Source: a virus
Virus record (IMG/VR): IMGVR_UViG_3300013093_000258
Location: 1-24,942 of that record
Strand: one strand, 5' to 3'
Length of the DNA stretch: 24,942 nt
Shown: positions 1 through 9,031 of the stretch, piece by piece
Layout of the letters: each line of letters starts with the position of its first letter
Numbering within the stretch: the first letter of the stretch is position 1
Program-made: the position numbers and the translations under genes
Notes under the pieces: model-generated
Databases searched by the model: none
Told to the model about the DNA's origin: nothing
What the model saw: only the letters and a program-made list of their open reading frames with translations

Positions 1-420
1 TAGACTTTCTTTGTATCTATTTCTATCTACGTTTATAGCATATATGTATCTTGAATTGGTTGACAATCCGCCGAAATTAAACCCTTGGGATCCCGTTACA
101 AAAGGTCCGTAAACTAAATTCTTGTATTGCTTATAAGTAGTGTAAGAAGGTGAAACTCCTGCTACTAATGGATTGTAATATTGAGATCCTGAACCATAAG
201 CGTGACCGTATGCTATAGAGAACTGAACCGCAGCTCCAGTTGAAGAAGACGCAGTTTGATATACGTTAATATAAAAAGCGTCAGAAGTAATTGTAGTAGA
301 TACCGCTTGAGATCCGCTATAAAATGCAGTAAGAGTAGGCGCATTAGTGCTCCATGCTGGTGCTGTAATTGCATCTGATGAGACTACGAAATCTGTTGAA
401 GCTAACTGTGTATATGACAT
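1..420 (-). CDS. Virion structural protein, partial (C-terminus beyond left edge)
   Basis: An open frame starts at the ATG complementary to 418-420 and runs 140 codons to the window edge without a stop. The N-terminus reads MSYTQLASTDFVVSSD and is followed by Ser/Thr/Ala/Tyr-rich sequence with short blocks such as FSIAYGHAYGSGSQYYNP and YGPFVTGSQGFNFGG. This bias is typical of beta-rich tail and neck proteins. I recognise no specific family. It lies 16 bp downstream of the 217-aa structural gene on the same strand and ends the minus-strand baseplate/tail series, so a virion role is inferred from composition and position. The coding-strand sequence AAAGTATAAT lies just upstream, overlapping the end of the previous gene, and could be a weak promoter. 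Confidence 0.75.
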   Translation of the reverse strand, partial: MSYTQLASTDFVVSSDAITAPAWSTNAPTLTAFYSGSQAVSTTITSDAFYINVYQTASSSTGAAVQFSIAYGHAYGSGSQYYNPLVAGVSPSYTTYKQYKNLVYGPFVTGSQGFNFGGLSTNSRYIYAINVDRNRYKESL

Positions 421-436
421 AGGTTAATTTTTAAGA

Positions 437-1090
437 TTATACTTTATTGATTTGTACAGGAACTGTGATTCTTGCACCTGAGTCTCTACCAACTACTGTT
501 AATAAAGTATATAACGTGGTGTTTGTTCCAAATAATGTGTTTACAGTTGTAGCTGTTATGTTTAACGTAGTTCCAATTACTGTTAAGCTAACGTTAGTAC
601 CCAATGTTTGAGTGCTATTTGCAGCAGTTGCAGCAGGCGTATTAATACCAACTCCAGTGAAAGTACTAGTAGTTCTAATGTCTCCGATAGTGAATGTGTA
701 ACCATCAGTCTCGTAAGTAGAAGTAGCTCCTAAGTAGTTCAATGTTTGAGGAGTGATAGAAACAGAACCTCCTTGTGGTAAGGTAATTGTACTGTAACCG
801 ATATTAACAACTGGTAATTGAGAAGTACCTCTAGGTAAAGTAACTAATCTGTACTTCATGATCTCATTGTCTTCTGGGAAGGCCTGAATAATTGGCATAT
901 TTGTGATTGCCTCTCCGTAGAACGCAGACCCTGAAGGGTGATTAGGGTTATATAATGTGTAATCTACCTCATCGTCTGATAACGAAAACTGAGTGATTTG
1001 GAACGAACCGTCGTTTCTTGCTAATAACTCTCTACCCTTTTTGGTAAGGATAGCGTCTATAACAACCGATGTGTTACTTAAATATGCCAT
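437..1090 (-). CDS. Virion structural protein (217 aa)
   Basis: The N-terminal part (about residues 1-90) is well ordered: it opens MAYLSNTSVVIDAILTKKGR and includes ITQFSLSDDEVDYTLYNPNHP, a pattern I associate with T4-superfamily structural proteins of unknown role. From about residue 95 it becomes Thr/Val/Gly-rich and beta-like, possibly an Ig-like or jelly-roll decoration domain ending in RDSGARITVPVQINKV. There is no signal peptide or transmembrane segment. It is the first gene after a 48-bp gap below the 1525-aa baseplate gene, and a copy of the ATATTTATA motif lies in that gap, so it probably starts a separate late transcript. The family assignment is inference; the coding call is firm because the frame is long and well placed. 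Confidence 0.8.
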   Translation of the reverse strand: MAYLSNTSVVIDAILTKKGRELLARNDGSFQITQFSLSDDEVDYTLYNPNHPSGSAFYGEAITNMPIIQAFPEDNEIMKYRLVTLPRGTSQLPVVNIGYSTITLPQGGSVSITPQTLNYLGATSTYETDGYTFTIGDIRTTSTFTGVGINTPAATAANSTQTLGTNVSLTVIGTTLNITATTVNTLFGTNTTLYTLLTVVGRDSGARITVPVQINKV

Positions 1091-1112
1091 GTTTTTAGTG
1101 TATTTTTCTCTT

Positions 1113-1121
1113 TATAAATAT
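1113..1121 (-). promoter_or_regulatory. Candidate late promoter element ATATTTATA
   Basis: The coding strand reads ATATTTATA, 22 bases before the ATG of the 217-aa structural gene, inside the only real gap (1091-1138) between it and the 1525-aa gene. The same word precedes four other gene groups in this window. A promoter role is inferred from this repeated placement and the presence of a gp55-like sigma gene. Confidence 0.5.
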
Positions 1122-1138
1122 AGTGAAATTATAAATCT

Positions 1139-4100
1139 TTATTGACTTGTATTTGCTTGTGAAGATAATAACTGAGCCTGAACCTGAGATTGGATCGTAT
1201 TAATGTTCGCCAATACCGTTGGGTTTATGTTCTGAGGAATCAAGAATCCATAAGAAGTTTGACCTGGTTTCTTAATAAATGCTAATTGAATATTCTGTTC
1301 GTCTTTGTATCTTCTTAATAAAAGGAACTGAGATATCTTATTAGGGCTAGTTGTCCATGTGCCGTATATCGTTGGTAATACGCTGATATTGACTCTATTG
1401 CTGGAATCCAATGTATATCCTATTACGTCCAAATTTTGAGTAATAACGCCGTCGCTCATGATTATCTTGTCTCCAAATTGAGGTTGGAAAACGTAAGAAA
1501 CGTCTTGGTATTGACTGTATAAACTGCTTGAATAGATAATGGATCCAGACGAGAAATTAGGTACAAATTGATATCCTAGATAGTTAGATAAGCTTGAGTT
1601 CAATACTATAGAACCTGTGTTATTGTTGAAAGCTCCTGAGATAAAATTACCTGCAACCAAACTAGAAGTAGCGTAAGGATATCCACCTGCACCGGCCGCG
1701 GCAGAGTTAAGACCCAAAGAACTATTTGAGGCTCCTGTACTCAAAGAGGCTGTGTAGTTATTCGTAGACATGCTTCTTTGTATCAGTTGGAAAGACACTT
1801 TATCAGAAGGAGTCAACGATATACTTGGAGTGGTATAGTTTACTGTAAATGTTTTAGCATAAGTAGAAGACGCTGGAATCGTACCTGCACTATGAATGTT
1901 GGACAATATAGCTGCGCCTCCTCCCGTTGTTGCGACAGGTAAGTAGCTATACACACTAGTAGCGCTCGTTATCAAATATCCGTAATAAGTAGTTCCAGAA
2001 GATACCCAAGAATAGAATCCATAATTTATGTAATCCGCTCCGGTTCCTACCGTTGTAGAAGAAGCTCCGTTATATATTGAGATTGGACCGTATATGTATC
2101 CTACGCTAGTAACTAAAGTCACACTTGTACTACCTCCAGGAAGTACTGCGCTTGAAGTTAAATTAGCGTAAGTAGAAGAACCAGCAGTATAGCTAGACGT
2201 AAAGTCCATTATCTGTTGAGTACTTCCTGGCAATAAAGCTCCGTTTAAGTATACTTGATACAAGAACGATCCGCTGTCTATTGCGCCGCCCTTTGTTTGA
2301 GGATCTTGGAATTGTAAGCTTAATTGGAAATTAGTCGCAAAACTACTTTGTCCGGCTACGTTTGCAGAGTAACTAGGGAACATCATATTCTGAGATCCTG
2401 TGTAACCTGTCGTAGGATTCGCTACGTCAAATATGTTATATATGTTACCAGTTCTTGTACTTGCATTCGTTATAGAAGCCGAGAAGAACGGATTAGGACT
2501 TCCGCTTATGTAAGCATTAGAAGTTGGAATATCAGTAGTAGATGCGTTCCATGCAATGAAGTTAGAAACTAAGGCATTACCGGTGTAGTTGAAGTATAAG
2601 TTATTATCCACGCCTGACACAAAATACAATTCAGGAGAGTAAGAATACCCGCTGTTGTATATTGTCTTAACGCCATCTGTGCTCTTCTGATTTCCGAATT
2701 TTTTGTTGTCGAATTGCTTAATTGTTAAATTGTTACCTGCTACAAAAATGTTTTGTATGTCGGTCCAGTTCTTGTTGTTTTGGTTTAATTCGTGTAATCC
2801 TCCAGACACGTCAACCAAATATGCCAAAGAAGCATTGATTTCGCCTGGAATGAACGAGCTAGTTTCTACTTGAGTAAATAGAGCCAATTTATTCGTATAG
2901 TAATTGATCATTGGATCGTTACCGTAGCTTATATCTCCATCGTAAGTTGCGCTTTGAGTAGTGTATACGTTATAAGCAGCTCCTCTAGAATAAGATCCGC
3001 TGTATCGAGGTATGATGCTTCTTCTTAAGTTGTAGTTATAGTCCTGTACACTAGCGTATTGACCGTTTGGATTGTTCTGATAGCTTGGACCAAACGCTAT
3101 TGATTGAGTTATTAATCCATAGTTAGTGGCTTTATTCTTTGATACTCCACTAAAATCCAATTTATAGAACAGTTTAGACTTAACAGATCCTGTAACGTTT
3201 TGATACAAAGCACCCAAATTAATGCTCTGAGTCGGTACATAGCTTCCAGATATACTATTAAATTGAAAAGGCTGATACGATCTTTCGGTTTGACTTTTTG
3301 TTCTATTGGTACCAGTAAACATCGATCCACTAAATTCCCCAGTAAATGTCTCGAACCCAACGCTTCTTGAAACCGGGATTAATCCTTTTGTAGTGTACTC
3401 TGTTTTAACGTAAGCAGTAGACTTATTTAGACCCAAAGCATTAGAGCCCGTAATTTTACTTCCGCTTATTTCCGATACCAATCCGCTGTTATTAATCGCT
3501 ATGGGTTGGTGTCTAGCGTACTTGCTTCTTTCTAATATGTGTGGCTTTACAATGATCCCAGTGGACACATCGGCTCTCGCAGGCACGAAGTCCTTGATCA
3601 TCTTAAACAAACTATTGTTGTAGAATTTGATCATTCTCAAGTACTCCCAAACGCTGTGTTGATACGTTGCGTTGGCGAATACCGTATTCTTTAGATTGTC
3701 CAAATTTTGATAAGACGCCGAGTACAAATCAGTCGGGTTACCTATCAATTGATCTATGTTAAAGTATCCCAATGACCCAGTAATGTAAGCGTTGATAGTA
3801 TCCGAAGGAGAAAATCCAACTTCTATTTTTGGTACGTCGGCTCTTCTATTAGTTTGATTATATTGTAAAGTTGCGTAAGGAGATAACACAGAAGAGGATA
3901 TAGATAAGCTGCTTGTTACAGCGTAAGCCTTCTGATTATTGATTTCCAACACACCGTCTTGAATACCTCTATCGTATCCACCAAATTCGTTAATAGTTAA
4001 AATACCCTCAGGTATACCGAAACAAGATATCAAAGCTTTTATTCCTCTGTGAGTACCTTTTGTCTTTAGTAAGTAAGGTAAATTGTGATAAATTCTCTTA

Positions 4101-5716
4101 TAAACTTCGCTCTGAATGATTTGAGCAGGCAAAGTTGAAATACTAGAAGTCACGTAATTTGTTATTCTTTCGGATCCAGTTGGAGGCAATAAACTACCGT
4201 CCGCATTGATACCAAATAAAGAATAATACAAGTTATCCGATAGGTTGGAATTCGTATACAACGAAACACCCAATCCTTTTAAAGCATCTCCAACTAAATC
4301 CAGAGACACACCAGTATTAGGATTATTTGTGTTATTGTATCTATTAGTTACGTCTTTATAATAGATCCAGACATTATCAAAATGCTGTCCTATCATATAC
4401 ACAAAAGTCTCGTAAGGAGCATTGTTAGGATCGTCCAATAAGTACTGTGGAATCGTATTGATCAGCATGTCCTTGTTGGTCAAATCGTAGTAAGACGCAG
4501 AGTACAACATCGATACGTTGCTTGCAGAAGGCACAGTAGTAGCGCTTCCCAACCAATTTAAAGCTGCGGTAGAAGTTACAGAAGCTTGTTGGTAAGGTTG
4601 TGTAGTGTTAGTTTTTGGCCAAGCATAAGAAGCCGAAGTATAATACAAATAGTACTCGTAAGTATCGAAATTTGTTATTATGTTGTTTATGGATTGACTC
4701 AAAAATCCTATAGAAGAAGATGCGGCTAAGTTACCTCCAACTACAGATTTCTGTGCATTTATTTGAGAGTTGTAAGACTCTATTAATCCAAGCTTGTAAG
4801 TAAAGTTGTTTAATCTCTCTATCGCACTTGAGAAGTGGATGAAATTAGAGAAATTAGTATAGTCTACGTTAATGCTTATAGACTTATCTTGATAGTAGCT
4901 ATTTAACTGATTGAAAGAAGAAGTTACTGGGCTCGCTATTAAGTTACTATAATTGTAATAAGGAGTTGTTAATCCTACTTTTTGATTAACGTCTATCTTA
5001 AAATTAGGTCCTCTTAAAGCGTTATTATTTAGTACAGGTTCTGCCTCTACTTGTATGTTTACGTTATAGCTAACAGATTGAGCAACTTGATCCACGATCC
5101 ACAAAGTAGATTTAACGTCAAAATCTGTAGGTAATGGTTCGTATAATTTTATTAATAAGTTAGCTCCATTGGAATCAGTAGAATACGCAACGTTAACAGC
5201 GATTATAAGTTGATTTCCACCAAAATTAAGGTAGAAGTCAGCGAAATAATTTTTATTTGCTGCGTAAGTTTGATAGTCGTTAAAGCCCGATAGTATGGAA
5301 CTATCGCTTATAGTCTGAGATGAAAGAATTAACTCTTTTCTTGATGGAGATATTTGCTTTATCCAATAAAAATTACCGTAAGAAGAGTTAAATAAATTTC
5401 GTAAAAAGTTGTATTGAACGTTGGTAGAACCTCTATCGAATCCCAAACCAGTCACATAAGACTGAGGATCCAATACGATATTTCCGTAAGATCCATTATT
5501 TGTATTCGCTTGAGAAGGAAGCTTGTAAGACGTATAGTTGTAATCGCTACTTAACAAATTACTGTTATCGTCATACACAAAAGCCTCTACGTAATCGTTG
5601 CTATTACTAAGGAAACTAGTATTTATGTAGTTATTGGTAATAAGAGTAAGATCAGAGCTATTGTACTGCTGAGCTTCTACTCCTTGTCCGTTGTATATTA
5701 CGTTTACTAATTCCAT
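1139..5716 (-). CDS. Large baseplate wedge protein, gp7/P2 GpI-like
   Basis: This 1525-aa protein is the largest in the window. Around residues 543-575 it has PYLLKTKGTHRGIKALISCF followed by GIPEGILTINEFGG. The K553-G554-T555 turn followed by a helix and FGI resembles the conserved core of P2 GpI-type tail proteins, whose T4 counterpart is gp7. Established structural work pairs gp6 with GpJ, gp7 with GpI and gp25 with GpW; the first and third partners are encoded just upstream here, which supports this reading. The C-terminal two thirds is Ser/Thr/Tyr/Asn-rich, beta-like and much longer than T4 gp7 (about 1030 aa), so it may carry fibre-like or receptor-facing domains. Its start codon overlaps the stop of the 114-aa gene by one base (TAATG). 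A structural role is nearly certain; the gp7 equivalence is moderate. Confidence 0.65.
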   Translation of the reverse strand: MELVNVIYNGQGVEAQQYNSSDLTLITNNYINTSFLSNSNDYVEAFVYDDNSNLLSSDYNYTSYKLPSQANTNNGSYGNIVLDPQSYVTGLGFDRGSTNVQYNFLRNLFNSSYGNFYWIKQISPSRKELILSSQTISDSSILSGFNDYQTYAANKNYFADFYLNFGGNQLIIAVNVAYSTDSNGANLLIKLYEPLPTDFDVKSTLWIVDQVAQSVSYNVNIQVEAEPVLNNNALRGPNFKIDVNQKVGLTTPYYNYSNLIASPVTSSFNQLNSYYQDKSISINVDYTNFSNFIHFSSAIERLNNFTYKLGLIESYNSQINAQKSVVGGNLAASSSIGFLSQSINNIITNFDTYEYYLYYTSASYAWPKTNTTQPYQQASVTSTAALNWLGSATTVPSASNVSMLYSASYYDLTNKDMLINTIPQYLLDDPNNAPYETFVYMIGQHFDNVWIYYKDVTNRYNNTNNPNTGVSLDLVGDALKGLGVSLYTNSNLSDNLYYSLFGINADGSLLPPTGSERITNYVTSSISTLPAQIIQSEVYKRIYHNLPYLLKTKGTHRGIKALISCFGIPEGILTINEFGGYDRGIQDGVLEINNQKAYAVTSSLSISSSVLSPYATLQYNQTNRRADVPKIEVGFSPSDTINAYITGSLGYFNIDQLIGNPTDLYSASYQNLDNLKNTVFANATYQHSVWEYLRMIKFYNNSLFKMIKDFVPARADVSTGIIVKPHILERSKYARHQPIAINNSGLVSEISGSKITGSNALGLNKSTAYVKTEYTTKGLIPVSRSVGFETFTGEFSGSMFTGTNRTKSQTERSYQPFQFNSISGSYVPTQSINLGALYQNVTGSVKSKLFYKLDFSGVSKNKATNYGLITQSIAFGPSYQNNPNGQYASVQDYNYNLRRSIIPRYSGSYSRGAAYNVYTTQSATYDGDISYGNDPMINYYTNKLALFTQVETSSFIPGEINASLAYLVDVSGGLHELNQNNKNWTDIQNIFVAGNNLTIKQFDNKKFGNQKSTDGVKTIYNSGYSYSPELYFVSGVDNNLYFNYTGNALVSNFIAWNASTTDIPTSNAYISGSPNPFFSASITNASTRTGNIYNIFDVANPTTGYTGSQNMMFPSYSANVAGQSSFATNFQLSLQFQDPQTKGGAIDSGSFLYQVYLNGALLPGSTQQIMDFTSSYTAGSSTYANLTSSAVLPGGSTSVTLVTSVGYIYGPISIYNGASSTTVGTGADYINYGFYSWVSSGTTYYGYLITSATSVYSYLPVATTGGGAAILSNIHSAGTIPASSTYAKTFTVNYTTPSISLTPSDKVSFQLIQRSMSTNNYTASLSTGASNSSLGLNSAAAGAGGYPYATSSLVAGNFISGAFNNNTGSIVLNSSLSNYLGYQFVPNFSSGSIIYSSSLYSQYQDVSYVFQPQFGDKIIMSDGVITQNLDVIGYTLDSSNRVNISVLPTIYGTWTTSPNKISQFLLLRRYKDEQNIQLAFIKKPGQTSYGFLIPQNINPTVLANINTIQSQVQAQLLSSQANTSQ

Positions 5717-6060
5717 TATGCGGTTATATTACTTACGTTTAAATAAGTTTGACTAAGATCAACTAATTGTTGTCTTAAAGTATTAATTTCGTCTATTAAA
5801 GCCTGTTCTTGTGCACTAACTGTAGATCCTCCGATGTATTGAGTACTTCGTTGAACCAATTCCTGATGAGAGTTCGTAGATCCACTTACTGGTATATCGT
5901 AGAATAACTGATCGTAGTATTCAAAGAATTGAGGTATTGTTATAGTAGAACTTGATACAACAGGAGTAGCGGCTATAAGTTCCGAAAAACTTGTGTCTAT
6001 TACCTTGCTGTAGGTATTTACACCGTATACCTGTTTTACTAAATTTACTGTTTCTGTCAT
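5716..6060 (-). CDS. Small baseplate-operon protein (114 aa)
   Basis: I do not recognise this 114-aa protein. It begins MTETVNLVKQVYGVNTYSKV, has a central aromatic stretch (IPQFFEYYDQLFYDIP) and ends with a short helical segment (about residues 82-105, EQALIDEINTLRQQLVDLSQ) that looks like a coiled coil. It has no membrane segment and no cysteines. Its start overlaps the stop of the 366-aa gene and its stop overlaps the start of the 1525-aa gene, both as TAATG, so its translation is probably coupled to both. A position between wedge proteins suggests a minor baseplate component or a chaperone for the giant neighbour; both are inference. Confidence 0.7.
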   Translation of the reverse strand: MTETVNLVKQVYGVNTYSKVIDTSFSELIAATPVVSSSTITIPQFFEYYDQLFYDIPVSGSTNSHQELVQRSTQYIGGSTVSAQEQALIDEINTLRQQLVDLSQTYLNVSNITA

Positions 6061-7160
6061 TACCTAACAATTTTAAAAATCAAGTTACTATCTATATTTA
6101 TCGTTTCGTTCGTTGAAGGCAATACAGTTTGAACTAATAATTTGTAATATCTTTCAGATTCCAATCCATTTATGTACAAGTTAAAGTAGTTGTAAGTACC
6201 GTCAGAACTTATCTTTGTATAAGTAGTATCGAAGTCGATAACCATCTCTTCTGTTTTATAGTCCTGTATTGCCCAATAAGAACTTGAAGGTAATAACAAA
6301 GTATTCAAATACACAGAAGACGTTGTAAATTGTCTTGTTGGGAATGTAGGTCTTGTTGCCAATCTAACTCTGTATTTTTGAGTTCCGTATTTGAATTCGC
6401 TTTGATTATTGGCAAAGTTAACCACAAAATCGTCTGTAGTTACAATAGATCCAGTCATATAGTTACTATCGTCCCATTTTATTTCTAAAGTTGGAGGATA
6501 TATAGTGTGAGTATCTGTACTAAAGAACTTTGTTCCAATATAAGAACCAGAATTGTTTTCTATCGACGTAGGATATTTAACAAGTATTCCGTAATTAGGA
6601 AAAGATCCAGAAAACCAAGAAGCAACTATCGGACTAACGTTTGCATTAATATCTTTGTTATCAGCGTAAGCAAAGCTTTGAGTTGTGTAAACAGAAGTCC
6701 ACGATCCTCCGCCTTGAATAGTGAAATAACTAGAACTAATGCTATTCCAAGTCGTAGAAGCTCCGGTTATATAAGCGTTAGGAGAGTTCCAGCAAACCCC
6801 GTTTATAGTTTCAGGATAGTCGATAAATTTACCTGTACCCATATCCCAAGATTGACTGACTTGTCTAAATTCTAAAGAATAAGTCGTAGATAAATTCTCT
6901 GCGCTTGCCAAATATAATCTAAGATTCGCTTGGAAAGATGATCCAGTAGAAAGGGACTTTACTGTAGCCAAATCTGTAGCAGAAAATTGAACTAAAGATC
7001 TTCTTATGTTTTCAACATAGCTGGCCAGATAAGTACCGTTCGTAGTAGCACCGTAATTCTTAACTCCAATTTCTAATATTTCGTCTAGACCTGTATTTTT
7101 ACTTACATCCGAAGAATATATTGTTGCGTCTGCACTTGCGAATATTTTGTATACTGCCAT
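6060..7160 (-). CDS. DNRLRE-like beta-sandwich virion protein
   Basis: The N-terminus (about residues 1-75) follows the pattern of DNRLRE-type carbohydrate-binding modules: KIFASADATIYSSD, then a Gly/Leu-containing segment with LEIGV, then RRSLVQFS. In that family an A-D-A-(Y/T)-(V/I) strand is followed by a conserved R(S)L..F strand. The rest (to 366 aa) is beta-rich with many Ser/Thr/Tyr residues, and SWDMGTGKF and WTSVYTTQSFAYA resemble the second half of the same sandwich. The C-terminal 120 residues look like a separate domain. It lies between gp6 and the large wedge protein, so it may be a peripheral baseplate protein contacting host glycans. Family assignment rests on pattern recall only; a tail structural role is well supported by context. 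Confidence 0.6.
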   Translation of the reverse strand: MAVYKIFASADATIYSSDVSKNTGLDEILEIGVKNYGATTNGTYLASYVENIRRSLVQFSATDLATVKSLSTGSSFQANLRLYLASAENLSTTYSLEFRQVSQSWDMGTGKFIDYPETINGVCWNSPNAYITGASTTWNSISSSYFTIQGGGSWTSVYTTQSFAYADNKDINANVSPIVASWFSGSFPNYGILVKYPTSIENNSGSYIGTKFFSTDTHTIYPPTLEIKWDDSNYMTGSIVTTDDFVVNFANNQSEFKYGTQKYRVRLATRPTFPTRQFTTSSVYLNTLLLPSSSYWAIQDYKTEEMVIDFDTTYTKISSDGTYNYFNLYINGLESERYYKLLVQTVLPSTNETINIDSNLIFKIVR

Positions 7161-7170
7161 TGTTTAATTA

Positions 7171-9030
7171 TTAAAATGTTACTACTCTACCTTGAATGTC
7201 CGTATTTGGATACAATACTTCAAATATACATGGATCCAACGAAGGATATATTACGTTGTTTACAGTGGCTCCAGCTATATCGTAAGCGTATTGAGAATAA
7301 GTAGCTCCAGTTGAATCTACTAAATTGCTTATGGTGATATTTTTAACCGTTTGAACTCCTTGAATTTGATCCAATAAAGAATACAAATTGGTTAATATGA
7401 TAGGCTGATTGATTTGCCAATTATCTATATCGAAGAAGTTTTGAATGGCCGTAATACATCTTGATATTATGTCTTGACCGTTATAGCTAGGTAATATTAC
7501 CACATCAAAATTAACGCCTATATTAACTATGTAAGCCTGCTGTATTTTAACAGCGTCTGTCAACATTCTATAATCTTGGATGTACGTTTGTACGTTCTGT
7601 AATAAAGCTGGGGTTGGTTCTGCAAGATTTCCATTTGTATCCAATCCAAGAACGTACATAGTAATCAACAAGGGATTTTGTTGCGTAGGATCTCCGTTTA
7701 CGTAATTCGCAAATGTTTGATCGTTTTTAGTTACGTAAGCTTTTGAAACTTTACCGTACATTGGTGGCATACATAATACTCTAGCTAAATAATCCTGTTG
7801 AGTAACAGCTCTCCATTGAGTAGGAAACTCTGCCAATGTATTCATTCTCAATTCGTCTACAGTATCTCCATCACCCCCTCCCACAGAAGAACTTACGTTG
7901 TTTGTTACTAGCGTAGATGCATTTCCGTTTTGACTTGTGTATTGTACCGATACTACATTTGTCAATTCTCCTATAGAAGCGTTTGAAGATGCGCCACCTC
8001 CAGCTAAATAGTTAAACGTAATGGTAGTATTAGTAGGAGCAAGACCGTAAGTTTGTGTAGTGACAAAGTTAGTAGGGTCCCATGAGCTAGACAAATAGCT
8101 CAATCCACCGCCAGTAAAACCTACGCTAACGTTATTTGGGTTAGGTAAAACAGCGCTGTCAGCCACTGAGTTGATACCAGGACCGAACTCTATTTGTAAC
8201 GTATTGTTGCTTGTGAATCTGGATACGAATCTTCTTGGAACCTGTTGCTTTTGAATTATGTAAGGAACTTGATTCTGATACTGATTCAAAGCCGGGTAGT
8301 TCGCAGCCGTATTGGCCACTGGGGTCAATATATAGTCTTGAGCCAAATAGGGAACTTCGTACCAATTGTTTCCGTTTGAATCAACGGCACTTATGATCTG
8401 TATGATACTAGAGTCGTTTATGGCCACAGTAGAGAATCGTTGTGAAGATCCGAAAGAAAAGCTCTGGTTTTTAACTTGCCCAGATATTGCGTTAGTTGAT
8501 TTCTTTAACAGATACGAAGTAGGTACAGAACCTCCGTTTACTTGATACACAGAAACGGTCGTAGGATTCAACGAAGAAGATACCGTAAAGTCAACAACAT
8601 TTCCTACGTAATAGTAAGAGCTGTTATTAATATTTGACTGAACTTGCATCCCAGGTTGGATAGTCAATCCGTAGCTAAAGTCGGGAGTGGGTTGTCCACC
8701 CACTGTTTTTGCTGGAACTTGTTGATAAACGTCCAAATTTACTACCGCAGCAGAGGTAACCTTTGGTCTATAACCAAGCATATAGGCCAAAGTGTATAAG
8801 TTGTTAGGTTGCTTTGCGTATTGTAAAAAAGTTTCTTGTATTTGATTGTCCAAATAGAAAGACATTACGTCTCCAACGTAGGCTGCCATTTCAATGAACA
8901 TGGTACCAGGAGACGCTTGGCTAAAGTCGTTATAAACTGTTGGATAATACGATTTAGCGTACTCAATCAAATCAGATTTGAAAGAGGTAAAATTCTTGTT
9001 TAAATATGTAACGTCTATCTGATTGGGCAT
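7171..9030 (-). CDS. gp6: Baseplate wedge protein gp6-like (GpJ/baseplate_J family)
   Basis: This 619-aa protein matches T4 gp6 in length (about 660 aa) and style. The N-terminus has the characteristic segments NFTSFKSDLIEYAKSYYP, FSQASPGTMFIEMAAYVGDV and MSFYLDNQIQETFLQYA, then LAYMLGYRP. These are the helices that in gp6 homologues precede the GpJ core. A GpJ-type segment follows around residues 385-430, with GDGDTVDELRMNTLAEFPTQ and RAVTQQDYLARVL (compare the DE.R.R......R.VT..DY of baseplate J proteins). gp6 subunits form the inter-wedge ring of the baseplate in the virion. gp25 lies immediately upstream with one intervening base, as expected for T4-like order. No internal damage is seen. 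Confidence 0.93.
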   Translation of the reverse strand: MPNQIDVTYLNKNFTSFKSDLIEYAKSYYPTVYNDFSQASPGTMFIEMAAYVGDVMSFYLDNQIQETFLQYAKQPNNLYTLAYMLGYRPKVTSAAVVNLDVYQQVPAKTVGGQPTPDFSYGLTIQPGMQVQSNINNSSYYYVGNVVDFTVSSSLNPTTVSVYQVNGGSVPTSYLLKKSTNAISGQVKNQSFSFGSSQRFSTVAINDSSIIQIISAVDSNGNNWYEVPYLAQDYILTPVANTAANYPALNQYQNQVPYIIQKQQVPRRFVSRFTSNNTLQIEFGPGINSVADSAVLPNPNNVSVGFTGGGLSYLSSSWDPTNFVTTQTYGLAPTNTTITFNYLAGGGASSNASIGELTNVVSVQYTSQNGNASTLVTNNVSSSVGGGDGDTVDELRMNTLAEFPTQWRAVTQQDYLARVLCMPPMYGKVSKAYVTKNDQTFANYVNGDPTQQNPLLITMYVLGLDTNGNLAEPTPALLQNVQTYIQDYRMLTDAVKIQQAYIVNIGVNFDVVILPSYNGQDIISRCITAIQNFFDIDNWQINQPIILTNLYSLLDQIQGVQTVKNITISNLVDSTGATYSQYAYDIAGATVNNVIYPSLDPCIFEVLYPNTDIQGRVVTF

Positions 9031-9031
9031 C

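Noticed and set aside
436-445. AAAGTATAAT on the minus strand, also found at 24232-24241 before another gene, as a second promoter class
   Set aside because: Only two copies were found and the word is common in AT-rich DNA; noted at the two genes but not listed as promoters.
2324-2572. Plus-strand open frame of 82 codons opposite the 1525-aa gene
   Set aside because: It is antisense to a long, well-supported structural gene, and its Arg/Cys/Ser-rich product looks like a reverse reading of Tyr/Ser/Gly codons.
6094-6101. ATATTTAT on the plus strand near the 3' end of the 366-aa gene
   Set aside because: It faces against the direction of all local genes and has no gene start after it; taken as a background match.
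6507-6875. Plus-strand open frame of 122 codons opposite the DNRLRE-like gene
   Set aside because: Antisense to a coding gene, Arg/Ser-rich composition without recognisable features, and no upstream signal.
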